Notes: a model not told the origin generated them from the sequence alone. DNA of 64,000 nt from an uncultured Bacteriovoracaceae bacterium (GCA_950054155.1 CATLOT010000003.1:106785-170784), one strand, 5' to 3'. Shown: positions 24,618 to 35,559, counted from the stretch's first letter. Made by a program: numbers and translations.

Positions 24618-25970
24618 ATGGATTGTTTTATTATAAATTTAGGAAGATTTAAGGACGATGACTACACCATCGGTGCCTTTTCTATTATGAACTCCCTTCG
24701 TGAAGAGGGCCTCAATGTACAATATTTTAGTAACTTAAAGGACTCTCTCCCTTTAAAAAAAGAAGACTTCTATCATCAAGAGGTCTTTAATGAAGCTTCG
24801 AAAGCACACGATCAGCTATCAAGTGAGCTCTTAAGCAGCATCAATTCCAATACTAAATTTGTCGGCTTTTCAGTCTTAGATGACAACTTCTATGCCTCTC
24901 TCTACTATGCAAGGGCCATCAAAAGTCGGTTCCAGAATATTGTTATTGGCTTTGGCGGTCCCTTTTTCACCAACCCAGACACTCTTAATTATGACTATTC
25001 TAGGATTGATTGGTTAGATTTTTTCACTACGGGTGAGGCCCAAGAAACTATTAAGACAATCGCAAAGTATAAATTTGACTTAGCGTCGGTCCCAGAGATT
25101 CAGGGATTAAGTTATTATAGAGAAGGTACTTGGGTTATTCGAAATAACCCTCGTCCTTTTGATCACTTTAAGCCAACCTCCTATACGACCAATTTTGATA
25201 ATCAAGAGGAAATTCACACGAGTTTTTCAATTGGCTGTCCCTATCGCTGTAGTTTTTGTACACAGCACTTTCATTACCCTGAATATAAACTAGTTCCCGT
25301 CGAGGATTGTATTGAGATACTAAAGCCTCATGCAGGGAAGAAACTTAACTTCTCTGATGCCCTTATCAATAGCCGCACGACATGGTTAAAGAATTTGTGC
25401 CAACAAATCATTGATAATGATCTCAATATTTTTTGGCAGAGTTGGTTTCGATTTGGTGATCATATGAATGATCTCAAACTTCTCAATCTTTTATATGAAT
25501 CAGGATGTCGTAGTATACGCTTTGGACTTGAGTCTGCTTCTTCCCCAGTCCTAAAGCACATGAGAAAATTCCACAATGAAAAGATTATTTATGAAACTTT
25601 TAATAAGATTCGAGACCTCTATACTGATGGTAAAATCATGCTGGTTAAACTCAATATTCTCGTAGGTTATCCCAATGAGTCTGAGGAGGATTTTCAAAAA
25701 ACGCTAAAATTCATCTACTTCAATTGTGATCTTATTAACCATGTTAGTGTAAACTCTGTCATTATTCAGCCGAAGCTCGATAAATTCAGCGCAATGATTG
25801 AATCAGGGGAACTCACTTATTCTAGTGGCCATGATTGGAGCACAAAAGAATCCACCCCAGAGGTGCGTAAAAGTAGACTCTTAAAAATAGAAGAACTTCT
25901 TAATAAGTGTAAAATTCAACATGACATTATGGGGAATGATGGACTCGATAAGGTTATAACTCAAAAGTAA
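24618..25970 (+). CDS. B12-binding-type radical SAM protein
   Basis: A 450-aa protein. The N-terminal 160 residues resemble the cobalamin-binding domain of BchE-like enzymes, although the DxHxxG cobalamin-ligand motif is not evident. The radical SAM core carries C207-PYR-C211-SF-C214 for the [4Fe-4S] cluster. Later segments (RFGLESASSPVLKHMRK, LNILVGYPNESEEDF) fit the barrel. Substrate unknown; methylation or rearrangement of a lipid or cofactor is typical for the class. It is convergent with the DUF1552 gene, overlapping by ten bases. Confidence 0.8.
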   Translation: MDCFIINLGRFKDDDYTIGAFSIMNSLREEGLNVQYFSNLKDSLPLKKEDFYHQEVFNEASKAHDQLSSELLSSINSNTKFVGFSVLDDNFYASLYYARAIKSRFQNIVIGFGGPFFTNPDTLNYDYSRIDWLDFFTTGEAQETIKTIAKYKFDLASVPEIQGLSYYREGTWVIRNNPRPFDHFKPTSYTTNFDNQEEIHTSFSIGCPYRCSFCTQHFHYPEYKLVPVEDCIEILKPHAGKKLNFSDALINSRTTWLKNLCQQIIDNDLNIFWQSWFRFGDHMNDLKLLNLLYESGCRSIRFGLESASSPVLKHMRKFHNEKIIYETFNKIRDLYTDGKIMLVKLNILVGYPNESEEDFQKTLKFIYFNCDLINHVSVNSVIIQPKLDKFSAMIESGELTYSSGHDWSTKESTPEVRKSRLLKIEELLNKCKIQHDIMGNDGLDKVITQK

Positions 25971-27529
25971 AAAGGGAGTGGGCTCTCCACAAATTTGTCA
26001 TCATATTTTGTAACAACCTTATTCTTATCTGTGCCAAAATAGTCGCCCCAACCTCTTGTCTCCCCTTTTCTTGATATAATCTCGTAGTCACTTTGATTTA
26101 ATCCCATCGCCTGGAAGATTGAAACCCATAACGAATTCTGAAGAAGGCCTCTTCTATTCATATTGTCATTATAGAGACGCTGGCGATTATTATCGTATTC
26201 GCTGTGAATAATATCCCCATTCTCTCTATTTGAATAATCTATGTAGCGTCCTGTTTTAATCCCCAGGTTTGCCCCTCCCCAAGTAAGAATATGATTATTG
26301 TAATTGGAATGAGTCATTGAGTTTTCTGGCATCATATAAATAAGTGTATTATCCAAATAGGTATTCCCATTTGATTCTTCTGAAGACAACTCTTCTAACA
26401 AGGTGACAACAAAAGTATCCAGAGTATTTCGAGCATGACTTATAAGCTCGCCTTGCTTATTGTGAAAATCGTGGGCGTGACCATGCCAATCCATGTCACT
26501 ATTGAGAGTGTTGAGATAAGTTCCTATAGAGTGAGTTATTATTTTAGTAGCATTCGTTTTAAAAGCTAGAGCAAAAATTTTTGCCATATCTCTTACATAT
26601 TCTATTTTCTCAGTTGGGTTATTTCTAACATCATAAGACCTATTTGTTGTAAACTGCTCAGGAGCTCCCACACTCCCCTGAAAACTAACATCTTCACTAT
26701 ACCTCTTATAAAGATTAAGTCTTGTCTCTAGTTCACTATAATCATTCATTGCTTTTTCTAACTTAACTTTATCAGCAGCACTAATCCGGTTATGGGAGCG
26801 CAGCTTCCGATAGGATTCAAGGACACGATCAACGACTTTTAACTCAGCTCTAAAGTTTGAGTTTGTACCAAATAATTGATCAAATAATCGACAAGGGATA
26901 GAATTCGCTTCAATAGGTGTTCTCAAAACGGGGCTATCTAAGTTGGCCGGATTTGTAAGGCTGTAAGAGAGATTGCCGGTATTTATAGATCGAAAGGCAG
27001 GGACACTTGGATAGAATTTGGGGTTATAAGCAAGGATTTGATCAATTGTTGGCATGTTCTTAAGACCTTCCTTACTCCCATTGACCATATTATAGATACT
27101 ACCGAGGGCCATACCGTAGTGATGCCCAGCATACAGGGGAATATCAAGACCTCTTAGAATATTCATTTCATTGAGAAAGGGATTAAGCTTCTCACTCATC
27201 ACTTGAGAAAGCTTTAATTGACCGTCGATAGTGCTTCTAAAGTTACTTAAAGATCCGTGGCGAATGATATGAGAAGGAAGCGTAGAATTTCCTGAATGGA
27301 TGAGACTCTCTGTAAAATGAGAACCCTCTGCTAGCGAAGGGGGATAAAAGTTTCCGTTATAGACGCCACCATGAGAATAAGTAAAGGCTAAAAATCGCGC
27401 GGGATTAGAAAAGGGCGCAGCATTGGTTTTCTCAATCAACAAGGATGGCAAAAAAGGTATTGCCAATGAGAATCCTAATGAGCCTTGGAGGAAGGTACGA
27501 CGACTAGACTTACTGTATTTTAAGGTCAT
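25961..27529 (-). CDS. DUF1552 protein with Tat signal
   Basis: A 522-aa protein of the DUF1552 (HXXSHH motif) family. The N-terminus has a twin-arginine signal (SRRTFLQGSLGFSLAIPF), so it is exported folded, probably with a cofactor. The family is routinely paired with a DUF1592-type cytochrome protein, as here nine bases upstream. Function is unknown; the pairs are common in planctomycetes, myxobacteria and Bdellovibrionota. Confidence 0.85.
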   Translation of the reverse strand: MTLKYSKSSRRTFLQGSLGFSLAIPFLPSLLIEKTNAAPFSNPARFLAFTYSHGGVYNGNFYPPSLAEGSHFTESLIHSGNSTLPSHIIRHGSLSNFRSTIDGQLKLSQVMSEKLNPFLNEMNILRGLDIPLYAGHHYGMALGSIYNMVNGSKEGLKNMPTIDQILAYNPKFYPSVPAFRSINTGNLSYSLTNPANLDSPVLRTPIEANSIPCRLFDQLFGTNSNFRAELKVVDRVLESYRKLRSHNRISAADKVKLEKAMNDYSELETRLNLYKRYSEDVSFQGSVGAPEQFTTNRSYDVRNNPTEKIEYVRDMAKIFALAFKTNATKIITHSIGTYLNTLNSDMDWHGHAHDFHNKQGELISHARNTLDTFVVTLLEELSSEESNGNTYLDNTLIYMMPENSMTHSNYNNHILTWGGANLGIKTGRYIDYSNRENGDIIHSEYDNNRQRLYNDNMNRRGLLQNSLWVSIFQAMGLNQSDYEIISRKGETRGWGDYFGTDKNKVVTKYDDKFVESPLPFYF

Positions 27530-27538
27530 AAGAACTAC

Positions 27539-30526
27539 CTAGTTTACCTTTTTCATTTTAAAAGAAGGGTGAAGTACGATTTCTTTAATTGCCTCTAGGA
27601 GACTTCCCGTTTGCAGTTTTTCATAGACTTTTCCAGCGACACATTGATCAAGATTATTGTTGAGTGATCTATAATTGGTGTATTCAAAGATTTTTTGTGC
27701 AAAACAGGCATGAGCCTTACCCGAGCGATTAAACTCTTGAGCCAGGGCTACAGGGTTACTCACCGATGTTGTCAGATCTCCACTTTCGATCTGAGGTACT
27801 AAGTTTTGATTAGGAATAGCAATTGATTCAATATTACTACGGTGAATAACTCTTTCCTCATTTCTAAAGCGGCCACTCGTATCATAGGACTCATGAATAT
27901 TCCCAAGAGGATTAATTAGACTATGACAGCCCATGCAAACAGGATCTGAGACTTTATCATCAAACCTTTCTAGAGTTGAAATAGTATGGTCAAAAGCAGG
28001 TGGTTTGAGGGCGATAAGCTGTTCTTCGACACTCAAAACATCTTCAGGGGCTGTTAATTGATCACACAGAATACTCTCTCTAAGGCGAACTCCCCTATGA
28101 ATAGGATTAGTGTCTCCTTTACCTTTAAAATTCATAAAGACCCTTGTGGTTAGTCCCGCATACTGTGATGAATTAAGATTCCCTGGTCCAGCACCATCTG
28201 AAAGAGGCGTAACCCCATATATTGATGCTATTGTTGGATCTTTGGTGAAGTACAAGTTACTGGTAAGGATATCAGAGAATGTCCCTTGGGTTGAAAATGT
28301 GTAATAGTTAAATAGGTCAAAGACCTCTTGCTTTTGAGCACTCACAAAATGGTTATTGTTGCTAGGTCTTACAATACCTCTACTGGTAATATACTCAGTA
28401 ACCTTATTTTCAGGCATCCAACCATAGCTATGAGTTTTATCGAGTTGATAATTTTCTATGAGAAAGGCTTTTAAACTATTCTTGAAGCTACCCGAAGAAA
28501 TACTCTCATTATTACTTCGATTAAAGATGTAATTTATCACTTCTTCATAGTCTGCTTTTGTCGCATCAAAATTAAGATGACCAGTTCTCGCATAGTCAAA
28601 GAGTCTCTTATCCGGTTGCCTCTTCCAAAAAGCATAACTAAGCTTACTGGCGAGTTCATAGGGGGTGAGGAAGTAAGTATCTTCACGTCCAGAAACACTT
28701 TGCCCATTTAACTGAGAATGATTTACAAAATAAGGCGACTGAAGCATTAGAGATATCTGATTTCGCCATACATGAGCTAAGCTTAGGCCATCGGCTATAT
28801 CCTCAAGAGCATAGTTATAATGTTCCGTTACTTCTTCTAGGGTCACAGGTCGTCTAAATAATCTAAGACCTATTCGCTCAAAAGATATTTTAAAAGAGGA
28901 TGAAGTGATATTATTAAAGCTTCTGCTCGAATTACAAAGAACATGATCTGTGTCCCCTAACCATTCCTTCACTCCTCTTCTGCATCTAGTCCCGCCCTCA
29001 GTTAGCCAGTGGGCCATTTCATTCGCGGCATTAAATAATCCTATAATATGAGTACTACTAAAAGTATTATCCTCTTCTTTAAAGCCCTTAGAGTCATCCT
29101 CAGGAAGAATAGAGAGTGCGCCATTAATCCACCCAGTCCATGCATTATCTCTATTTTCAACCTCTCGAATAATAGTGTTATACGTCTCAACGATCTCTAA
29201 GCGACTAAGACGTTTAAGTGGTGTCACTTGCAGCTCACTTGCTTCATCGCAATTAAAGCGTCCATATTGGGTCACGGTTCCACTATTACTTGGACTAATT
29301 AAATTGAGCCAAGACTTAAATTCATTATATAGACTATTATTCCAGCCTGATGCCTCATTCGAGTAAGACGGAGGCATATTAGAGTTCCTCTCTCCATGCC
29401 CCACAAGTCTTTTGAGAATTAAGCTTTCCTCAGGAGCTGCTGAATTATAAAACTTCGAGGAAATAAAACTTTCCTCATTCCTAGAGAAGTCAAGATTATG
29501 GTGATGACAACTTAAACAATTGCTTTCAATAATCTCAAATCCCCTAAGCCTGGGATTGGCCTCATTCGTTTCCTGGCATGTAGGAAAACTAAAGCTTCCA
29601 CTAAAGTCACTCCAGGAACCATTATGGCAAATTCTTTCCTGCGTTTCAGCTTCACATGTCTGGGGTAGGATAGATTGAGTTTGACGGTAGCGAATTCTCT
29701 GTTCTCTCCCCCCATGAGAGACACCACCACAGCTTGCCGGCGCTAAAACCTCACAAGCTGAGTAAGAATAGTTACCACTAAAAGGTGTAAAAGAGCCATT
29801 CTCACACGTTCGCGTCTGAACTTCACTAATACATGTTGACCCAAAAGAAACATTACTTGTCAGGTACATTGTTCTTGATTCGCTCTCTCCTGCCACGCAA
29901 AGCACAGGTGATTCAACCTCACAGCTTAATTGGGAAAAGGTCCCTGAGTAGGATGTTGCTAAACCGTGGCGACAGGATCGTGTCTGACGCTCAGAAACGC
30001 ACTCACTTCCAAAGGGCACTGTTGATGTTTCATACCGAACCCTAACCTCACTTTCACCGTGAATAAGATTTTCACTGACACAGTCTCCAGGGACCCCCAA
30101 AGAGGTGACCCAGTTTTCAATAGCAAGATACTCTTCTTTTGAAAAAGATGAAGAACTTGCCCCAGTAGGCATATTGCCTCCCCCTCCAGGGTAATGGATC
30201 ATTTTTCGTATGAGCTGTGAGTCCTTTATATTTCCAGGCGCTATTAAGCCAATTGGTGTTTTCTGTAACCAGTCCCTCTCTGTGGCCAATGAATCGACGC
30301 CCCATCCTCTTCGGCTATCCTTTGTATGACAGGTGAGACATCTCGAATTAAGAACTTCTCGTGCCTTAAAGAAGAGTCCTCCCTTTCCTCCTCGCCCCTC
30401 TTTATCGAAGAACTCAAGTTCACTAGATTCTTCCTTAAATTCCGAAACCGGAACGCACGAAGAGAAGACTAAGCTGAGCACAACGAGAGTATAGAAATAA
30501 ATAGAAGGAGAGCATTTTTTATCCAT
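27539..30526 (-). CDS. Multihaem DUF1592-type lipoprotein with Cys repeats
   Basis: A 995-aa exported protein, lipobox FSSC near residue 24. It has three haem-binding motifs: CLTCH (63-67), CLSCH (337-341) and CMGCH near residue 870. Residues about 149-319 are three tandem repeats of roughly 55 residues with the pattern FGSxCxSExQTRxC...FSGxFS...CE. The remainder fits the DUF1587/1592/1588/1585 series of planctomycete-type cytochromes. It forms an operon with the DUF1552 gene. It probably handles electrons or an oxidative reaction at the outer face of the cell. Confidence 0.8.
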   Translation of the reverse strand: MDKKCSPSIYFYTLVVLSLVFSSCVPVSEFKEESSELEFFDKEGRGGKGGLFFKAREVLNSRCLTCHTKDSRRGWGVDSLATERDWLQKTPIGLIAPGNIKDSQLIRKMIHYPGGGGNMPTGASSSSFSKEEYLAIENWVTSLGVPGDCVSENLIHGESEVRVRYETSTVPFGSECVSERQTRSCRHGLATSYSGTFSQLSCEVESPVLCVAGESESRTMYLTSNVSFGSTCISEVQTRTCENGSFTPFSGNYSYSACEVLAPASCGGVSHGGREQRIRYRQTQSILPQTCEAETQERICHNGSWSDFSGSFSFPTCQETNEANPRLRGFEIIESNCLSCHHHNLDFSRNEESFISSKFYNSAAPEESLILKRLVGHGERNSNMPPSYSNEASGWNNSLYNEFKSWLNLISPSNSGTVTQYGRFNCDEASELQVTPLKRLSRLEIVETYNTIIREVENRDNAWTGWINGALSILPEDDSKGFKEEDNTFSSTHIIGLFNAANEMAHWLTEGGTRCRRGVKEWLGDTDHVLCNSSRSFNNITSSSFKISFERIGLRLFRRPVTLEEVTEHYNYALEDIADGLSLAHVWRNQISLMLQSPYFVNHSQLNGQSVSGREDTYFLTPYELASKLSYAFWKRQPDKRLFDYARTGHLNFDATKADYEEVINYIFNRSNNESISSGSFKNSLKAFLIENYQLDKTHSYGWMPENKVTEYITSRGIVRPSNNNHFVSAQKQEVFDLFNYYTFSTQGTFSDILTSNLYFTKDPTIASIYGVTPLSDGAGPGNLNSSQYAGLTTRVFMNFKGKGDTNPIHRGVRLRESILCDQLTAPEDVLSVEEQLIALKPPAFDHTISTLERFDDKVSDPVCMGCHSLINPLGNIHESYDTSGRFRNEERVIHRSNIESIAIPNQNLVPQIESGDLTTSVSNPVALAQEFNRSGKAHACFAQKIFEYTNYRSLNNNLDQCVAGKVYEKLQTGSLLEAIKEIVLHPSFKMKKVN

Positions 30527-30658
30527 GCTTATTAGTTACAGGGTAATGATTTTCACAGCAACAACTAGATAACTCTCTAAAATGAGTGATTTCAACTCAA
30601 TTTAACTCGGAGAAAAGTGGCAACTAACTGAGGCAATAAGAGAGTAAGACCCAGTGGA

Positions 30659-31612
30659 TTATAGATCAGGAAAATCAGTGAACACTCCGTCGACTCCTCG
30701 CTCAATAAGTTCACTAAGCCTCTTTTTATCTCTAAGGGTGAAAACATGGACTTTTAGACCGTGACTGTGAGCATCTTTTATAAGGTCTTCCTTTAAGACA
30801 AAGGGAATCCATGGGCCTATAGCGTAAGCATATTCAGAGACTTTTGAAAGGCCTTCCTTTGTTCTCATGGCATCGTAATCATGAGGACTTTCCTTCCATG
30901 AATTATCTGCGATGAGCTGCACTAATTTTATGGAGGAGCTTGGATACCTTCTTTTAAACTCCTTTAAAAAGTCAGGATCGAAGCACTGGATAAATATTCG
31001 TGAATTTTCTTTATGATAGTTATACTTCTTAAGAGTATTCATAAGAAGGGAAATGGTGTCTTTCCCCTCACTCTTATGGAAAGCAGGGGCCTTAATTTCT
31101 GGATAAATCCCAATCTCTCGTCCTCTTGAAATATTTAATCCTTCAACTAACTCAATATATTCTTCAAATGTAGGCACCTTAAATGAACTCTTATTTAAGG
31201 GGAACCTATTTTTAAAGACGACGTCTCCTTTTTGGGATGCTCTTTCATGAACGGATAATTTTTTAATCTCCTTTAAAGAGAAATCTATGGCATACCATCG
31301 GCCATCACTTCGTTTCCGCTTTGGAAAGACCTCTTCAACATTAGTATTATTCTCTAGATGAATATCGTGGAGGACAATAAGATGATCATCCCTAGTAACA
31401 ACAAGGTCTGGCTCAATATAGTCTGGGTCAAATCCATGGGCGAGTGCGACTGATTCAAGCGTGTGCTCAGGGAGATAACCACTTGCCCCACGATGGGCAA
31501 TCACGAGAATATCCTCTCTCCCTTTAGTAAGTCTCTTAGGATTTTGAGTGGAGAAATGAATACATGAAGAAGTGATAACCGCACAGAGAGAAAGGAAAAA
31601 TATTTTTTTCAT
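30659..31612 (-). CDS. glpQ: Glycerophosphodiester phosphodiesterase lipoprotein
   Basis: A 317-aa exported enzyme that hydrolyses glycerophosphodiesters to glycerol-3-phosphate and an alcohol. The lipobox is ITSSC. The GDPD motifs are intact: AHRGASGYLPEHTLES, YIEPDLVVTRD (metal-binding Glu and Asp), LHDIHLENNT, and the C-terminal VHVFTLRD and GVDGVFTDFPD. Length fits the periplasmic GlpQ class, though lipid anchoring differs from E. coli. It stands alone; a role in using phospholipid headgroups from prey is inference. Confidence 0.85.
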   Translation of the reverse strand: MKKIFFLSLCAVITSSCIHFSTQNPKRLTKGREDILVIAHRGASGYLPEHTLESVALAHGFDPDYIEPDLVVTRDDHLIVLHDIHLENNTNVEEVFPKRKRSDGRWYAIDFSLKEIKKLSVHERASQKGDVVFKNRFPLNKSSFKVPTFEEYIELVEGLNISRGREIGIYPEIKAPAFHKSEGKDTISLLMNTLKKYNYHKENSRIFIQCFDPDFLKEFKRRYPSSSIKLVQLIADNSWKESPHDYDAMRTKEGLSKVSEYAYAIGPWIPFVLKEDLIKDAHSHGLKVHVFTLRDKKRLSELIERGVDGVFTDFPDL

Positions 31613-31673
31613 AACGAGCTCCCTAAAAATAGGACTTGAAACTACCTTTAGGGAGTATAACTAATTAGCGATC

Positions 31674-34283
31674 CTATGGACAAATAAACTGCAAGGTTCC
31701 TTCAAACTCTGTTGGTTTTTCTGGATCCAATCTACATCCTTGTCGACGAGCTTCAAGTCTCATCTCATTGTAGTAACGATTCTTTTGTGCAATCACTATT
31801 GTCGACATATAAAAGTTAATAAAGACTTCGGTTTCTCCATTTTCTGTCAAAGAGGGATCTCCAACTGTTACACTGAAGTTTTCTTCAGATCCTCTCTCTC
31901 CCCTCAATGCCCTTCTGATCTGCTCTGTTACCAAATCACTACTTGCCTTGATATTACGATGGAGACGCGGATCGATTGTCTTTGTCACTCTACTTCCTTG
32001 TCCATCTAAGGGAAATGTATCTGGTGCAAAAATAAGTCCAGTAGCCCTCTTGGATGGAACTGGTCTAAGAACCATTCTTTTATCAGCATACTCACCACCA
32101 GTTTCATCAAGAACTGGTTGAATGAGGTAGTCTCCGCCTGCTCTTCTTTCAAGTTCTCTAATACGCGTATTATTATCTAGACTTCCCCTATAACCACTTT
32201 TAACAGTGAATACAATATTACCGGCCCCATCTCGACTTACACTTTCAAGTGCTGTTTTTTCACCAATTCCAGCAAGAGACTTAATCTCGTCGTCACTAAT
32301 CTCCATTCCCTTACCGCGTGTCAGAAACGTGGCCTTGGTCATATCATTGGCCCTTATTTTACCGTTAACAAGAGAGGCTCCAAATGCTTCTTCGATTTGA
32401 TCAGACACACTTCCTAAAGAGTCATGTTCAAAAGAGATATTCCCTTCTTGATCAATACTGACCTTTAGCCCTTCAATCTCTGATGCCTTTAAAAGAGACT
32501 CTTCCATTTCTGGGGTTAAAAATTGATTCTCTGCTAGACCGAGATTAGGTCTTAGGCCCTTTCTCCTTTTTTCTTCTCTTCGCTTTCTTTCGGCTAATGT
32601 ATCAGCTGATTCACTTGCTTCTCCAGCACAGAATTCATTATAGCCTTGAGAATCCATCACAGATTTTACCAGTTCTTGGAACTTAATAGAGCCAGCACTA
32701 TCTACTTTCACAGGAACACTAAAGACCGTTCCTTCCTTTTGCAGTTTAAGAACAACGGGAATTGCAGTGTTTCTATACTCTGGCTTACTAAAGGCGGCAG
32801 CAAGATCATCACTCATATATTCACTACATTGACTTGATCCCTTTGGAATGGCCGCATTCTCACTCTTGAGAGGACCTTCACTACTACTATCACCAAGCTC
32901 AGCACCGACATGAGTTAGCTTACAATCGACGCGACCTGTTTTGTTACCGTTTTCATCAGTTTTATAGCCTTGCATGGTTTTAAGTCTTGAAATCGCCATG
33001 GCAAGTCTACCTTTGGCACTATTTCTCTCGTGCTCAATATTACAACTGGCAACACCTGAATTTTTACAAGCATTTGAGAAGTCCTCACTTTCTTTAATCT
33101 TTTCAATGATCTGAGCTGGACTCATACTCTTATTCATACTTAATTGAATTGGTGCATAAGCGGCATCTTTCGTTTTCAAATAGACCGTTACGTCTTTGTC
33201 CCCTTCCTCACCAAAGCCATTTGAAAGAGTCCCGACAATAGAAGTTGAGCATTCAGGAATTGAAAGAGCGTCACTATAATCAGAACTATCCCAAGCATGA
33301 ACGCCATCAAACTGACACTCTTGATCTTCCTTCAAAGAAGATAGCGCTGCCTGAAGGTTGGCCAATGTTTCGTTATTCGAAGGTTCACATTTCACACCAT
33401 TATCTTTTTCACTTGGAGCACATTGAGGGAAAACTTCTTCTAACTTAATACCATTAAGTTTTTGTAGCTTTGCAGCTGTCGCCGTTAAGGCGAGATTCTT
33501 CTCTAAGGCGGTACACATCCCGTCTTTATTTAATCGCTCGCTATTAGCCTCACACTTTTGAACGATCACCTCTTGCAAGGCACGTAAATGAGCAGCCTTA
33601 TCTGCATCAAAGAAATCACTTTCCCTCCAAGCAGGCATCCCTTTTTCTTTCCTTACTTCATCTAGTTTCTTAGAGGCATTAGCACACTTCTCAGAGAGTC
33701 CATTAAACCCACCACTAATGTCGACACAAATTCCCGCGTGATAAGGCTCATTCTTATTTCCATTTCCATTAACATTACCAAGACCAGAGGGAATTAAATC
33801 AGGCTTTATCCCAGGTCCAAAGACTAGAGGATTACAGCGAAACAGACCCTTATCCTGACAGTAGACATCTGAATTATAGGACTTCGTTCCTAGGTCACTC
33901 GAAGCACTTGAGCCAACACTTCCATAAGGAGTCTTACAACTGCCATTTTTCCTATAGCTAGGCCAACCTCCAAAGAGACACATTTCAGCCCCTTCATCAG
34001 CAATACATTGAGTGACGAGAGCATCCGAAAGGCCATTAAGAAGAGATCTAAGACTTAGTGAGGAGCCCTGCCCATACTCTTCGTATTTCTCTTGAGCTTC
34101 GATTCTAAGAAGAACTCTTGTCATTTGTTCATGAACAAGGGCCGCCTGCTTTCTTCCAAGAGTACTAAGGTCTACTGACCGCAAAGCCCAATACTTTCCT
34201 TTTTCTTGCGAGTACTGCTGAGCTGATAACGAGAACATGAATAGCGACATTGTTAAAAAGAAGACTCTATTTAAACTCTTCAT
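31674..34283 (-). CDS. Large secreted protein with RCNP-FGPG cysteine domain
   Basis: An 869-aa exported protein starting at 34283 (signal MKSLNRVFFLTMSLFMFSLSA); a start at 34337 would lie upstream of its promoter -10 box. Residues about 85-190 form a cysteine-rich module containing FRCNPLVFGPG, also found in the hydrolase at 40642. The rest is long, acidic and helical, with repeated segments of EISDDEIKSLAGIGEKTALE type. No catalytic motif recognised. A FliA-like -10 box lies upstream. Confidence 0.7.
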   Translation of the reverse strand: MKSLNRVFFLTMSLFMFSLSAQQYSQEKGKYWALRSVDLSTLGRKQAALVHEQMTRVLLRIEAQEKYEEYGQGSSLSLRSLLNGLSDALVTQCIADEGAEMCLFGGWPSYRKNGSCKTPYGSVGSSASSDLGTKSYNSDVYCQDKGLFRCNPLVFGPGIKPDLIPSGLGNVNGNGNKNEPYHAGICVDISGGFNGLSEKCANASKKLDEVRKEKGMPAWRESDFFDADKAAHLRALQEVIVQKCEANSERLNKDGMCTALEKNLALTATAAKLQKLNGIKLEEVFPQCAPSEKDNGVKCEPSNNETLANLQAALSSLKEDQECQFDGVHAWDSSDYSDALSIPECSTSIVGTLSNGFGEEGDKDVTVYLKTKDAAYAPIQLSMNKSMSPAQIIEKIKESEDFSNACKNSGVASCNIEHERNSAKGRLAMAISRLKTMQGYKTDENGNKTGRVDCKLTHVGAELGDSSSEGPLKSENAAIPKGSSQCSEYMSDDLAAAFSKPEYRNTAIPVVLKLQKEGTVFSVPVKVDSAGSIKFQELVKSVMDSQGYNEFCAGEASESADTLAERKRREEKRRKGLRPNLGLAENQFLTPEMEESLLKASEIEGLKVSIDQEGNISFEHDSLGSVSDQIEEAFGASLVNGKIRANDMTKATFLTRGKGMEISDDEIKSLAGIGEKTALESVSRDGAGNIVFTVKSGYRGSLDNNTRIRELERRAGGDYLIQPVLDETGGEYADKRMVLRPVPSKRATGLIFAPDTFPLDGQGSRVTKTIDPRLHRNIKASSDLVTEQIRRALRGERGSEENFSVTVGDPSLTENGETEVFINFYMSTIVIAQKNRYYNEMRLEARRQGCRLDPEKPTEFEGTLQFICP

Positions 34284-34321
34284 AGATGGGTGTCCTGACC
34301 AGTGATTTAAAGTTTTTTCCT

Positions 34322-34329
34322 TTATCGGT
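34322..34329 (-). promoter_or_regulatory. FliA-like -10 box of the 869-aa secreted protein gene
   Basis: ACCGATAA on the minus strand. It overlaps the longer possible start at 34337 and therefore favours the start at 34283. The -35 match is weak. Confidence 0.4.
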
Positions 34330-34479
34330 AAGAACATCTTATTTATTAAGTCGGTTTTTTGGGAAATATTGAGAAGTCTATGCCATAATTGTAAGTAATA
34401 ACAGTCACTTAGAGTGATTAAGTCCCACCCTAAACCTCATAAAGAGTGCCCTATTTGATTGGCAAAATTGAGGAAAGTC

Positions 34480-35511
34480 TTACTTTAAGCGCCAGCCTAT
34501 TTCTTGACCGGCCCAAAAAGGAACAATGACATTATCATTTGCGACAGTAATTTCAGAAGGCATTTTCCACTTCTCTTTGATAAGCGTAATGGTTTTACTA
34601 TTTCGTGGAAGGCCATAAAAATCTGCACCATAAAAACTAGCAAAACCCTCTAATTTATCAAGGGCATCAAGCTCCTCAAAAATATCAGCATAGAGTTCAA
34701 TGGCAGCAGGAGCACTGTAGCAGCCAGCACAACCACAGGCCGACTCCTTTTGCCCTTTCATATGAGGAGCTGAATCAGTCCCAAGAAAGAACTTTGGAGA
34801 TCCACTTGCAACCGCAGCTCTTAGAGCTTGCTGATGAGTGTTTCGCTTAAGAATAGGCAAACAATAGTAATGAGGCCTGATTCCCCCAACTAAGAGGTCA
34901 TTCCTATTTAACATCAAATGTTGAGGAGTTAAGGTTGCTGCTACATTTGCTGAGGCGTCCTTAACAAAGTCAGCTGCATCCTTAGTCGTGATGTGTTCGA
35001 GGACAACTTTAAGGTTTTGATATTTTTCTACAATACCGACAAGGTAGCGCTCGATAAAAACCTTCTCGCGGTCAAAAATATCAATCTCTCCATCTGTCAC
35101 TTCACCATGAATCAACAATAACATTCCACAGTCGGCCATGGCCTCAAATACAGGACTCATGAGACTGATATCGGTTACACCATTATTTGAATTCGTCGTC
35201 GCTCCAGCAGGATATAATTTAGCTGCGACAATCCCTTGACTCTTCGCCTCTCGAATCATTTCAGGAGTCGTTGAATTTGTCAGATAGAGAGTCACTAAGG
35301 GTCTAAAGTCTGAATTTGCTGGCCGATTTTCAAGGATACGGGCCTCATACTCTTTTGCGTCTTTCGCATTTAACACAGGAGGCGTAAGATTTGGCATTAC
35401 TATAGAGCGAGCAAACTGCCGTGCACTAGCAGGCACAGTTTCTTTTAATACGGCATCATCTCTTAGGTGGGCATGCCAATCGTCGGGCATCGTTATCGTG
35501 ATTTCTTTCAT
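34480..35511 (-). CDS. pyrC: Dihydroorotase, type II
   Basis: A 343-aa enzyme that closes carbamoyl aspartate to dihydroorotate in pyrimidine synthesis. Binuclear zinc ligands are visible: the HAHLRD motif near the start, [14 protein letters not shown] (carboxylated Lys), LLIHGEV, LEHITT and FLGTDSAPH (Asp). Length and the [10 protein letters not shown] loop match the E. coli PyrC homodimer class. It is monocistronic. Confidence 0.95.
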   Translation of the reverse strand: MKEITITMPDDWHAHLRDDAVLKETVPASARQFARSIVMPNLTPPVLNAKDAKEYEARILENRPANSDFRPLVTLYLTNSTTPEMIREAKSQGIVAAKLYPAGATTNSNNGVTDISLMSPVFEAMADCGMLLLIHGEVTDGEIDIFDREKVFIERYLVGIVEKYQNLKVVLEHITTKDAADFVKDASANVAATLTPQHLMLNRNDLLVGGIRPHYYCLPILKRNTHQQALRAAVASGSPKFFLGTDSAPHMKGQKESACGCAGCYSAPAAIELYADIFEELDALDKLEGFASFYGADFYGLPRNSKTITLIKEKWKMPSEITVANDNVIVPFWAGQEIGWRLK

Positions 35512-35559
35512 AAAAAAAATTTACCATAAAGGGATGCACCATTCAAAGGTTAAGGCCTT

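Noticed and set aside
34284..34337. Longer start for the 869-aa secreted protein
   Set aside because: It precedes the signal peptide by 18 residues and lies upstream of the FliA-like -10 box.
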